From: Intrasporangium calvum
GTDB lineage: Bacteria > Actinomycetota > Actinomycetes > Actinomycetales > Dermatophilaceae
NCBI RefSeq assembly: GCF_028446585.1
Contig: NZ_JAPFQL010000034.1
Span: 1-60,164, forward strand
Reading direction: 5' to 3'
Length of the DNA stretch: 60,164 nucleotides
In this document: one piece after another, positions 60,076 through 60,164 of the stretch
Position numbering within the stretch: the first letter of the stretch is position 1
Layout of the letters: each line of letters starts with the position of its first letter
Notes under the pieces: generated by a model
The model's database searches: none
The model's input: the letters and a program-made list of their open reading frames with translations, nothing else
Told to the model about the DNA's origin: nothing
Made by a program: the position numbers and the translations under genes

Positions 60076-60115
60076 AGGCCCCGGGTCTCGGTCAGAGACC
60101 CGGGGCCTGTCCCTT
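60076..60115 (+). terminator. Intrinsic terminator after tRNA-Leu
   Basis: A 14-bp perfect stem, AGGCCCCGGGTCTC (60076-60089) with GAGACCCGGGGCCT (60095-60108), a 5-nt loop and GTCCCTTTGT after it. It starts 3 nt beyond the tRNA. Confidence 0.88.
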
Positions 60116-60131
60116 TGTCGGGTCGGGTCGC

Positions 60132-60164
60132 TCAGACCTCGATCTCGGCCAGCGCAGCCGGCAG
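60132..60164 (-). CDS. 3' end of an unidentified gene (partial)
   Basis: The minus strand reads LPAALAEIEV then a TGA stop at 60132. Only 10 codons are in the window, too few to identify. The preceding terminator between it and tRNA-Leu supports a convergent gene end. Confidence 0.35.
   Translation of the reverse strand: MPAALAEIEV

Overview
The window is very GC-rich, densely coding DNA from an actinobacterium. It carries the full Pup-proteasome system (mpa/arc, dop, pup, prcB, prcA, pafA, pafB, pafC), mycothiol ligase mshC, an F420-type luciferase-family oxidoreductase, a DivIVA/Wag31-type protein, a TatAC export operon and several actinobacteria-only DUF families (DUF3866, DUF3054, DUF3090, DUF5703). 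Gene content and order fit the order Micrococcales, probably an Intrasporangiaceae-like genome. The phylum is well supported; the family is inference.

Region 1 (1-24.8 kb) is a conserved chromosomal backbone. Most genes are on the minus strand, running from S2P protease, ssb, trmI and mpa through dop-pup-prcB-prcA, pafA, two FKBP isomerases, pafB-pafC, tatA-tatC and a lipid kinase to helY. Plus-strand genes are interspersed: a second PRPP-synthetase-like gene, DUF3054, an epimerase, a DivIVA-like protein, DUF3866 and a RecB-like nuclease. The proteasome genes supply tagging (PafA, Dop, Pup), unfolding (Mpa) and degradation (PrcAB); PafBC is the DNA-damage transcription activator.

Region 2 (about 25.64-34.88 kb) is an accessory island that appears to have broken a two-component operon. 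The response regulator at its right edge has lost its C-terminus and the histidine kinase at its left edge has lost its N-terminal sensor part. The island holds an unknown ORF that runs into a candidate Tn3 terminal repeat, a Tn3-family transposase with an in-frame amber stop 22 codons before its natural end, a three-gene cassette of exported proteins (the first frameshifted), a complete IS4-family element with a perfect 10-bp target duplication and a frameshifted transposase, and a serine resolvase. The island is visibly decaying.

Region 3 (35-60 kb) is backbone again: two small envelope proteins, an omega-aminotransferase/MmsA catabolic operon divergent from a MocR regulator with candidate TACAAA operators, an intact NarL-type two-component pair, a HAD phosphatase, cobalamin-dependent methionine synthase metH, a PAC2 protein, the mshC-SCO1664-DUF3090-phosphatase cluster, corA, uppP, an LLM oxidoreductase, an aldo/keto reductase, an extremely acidic repeat protein, a lipoprotein, DUF5703, an M20 peptidase and tRNA-Leu(GAG) followed by a strong terminator.

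A short repeated sequence (core CAGCGGCATACGG) recurs at least eleven times across the window, mostly just after stop codons, often with a small hairpin. It looks like a REP-type family and is one of the more interesting non-genic signals. The other is the exported-protein cassette on the island. I do not see a wholly new defence or biosynthetic system here.
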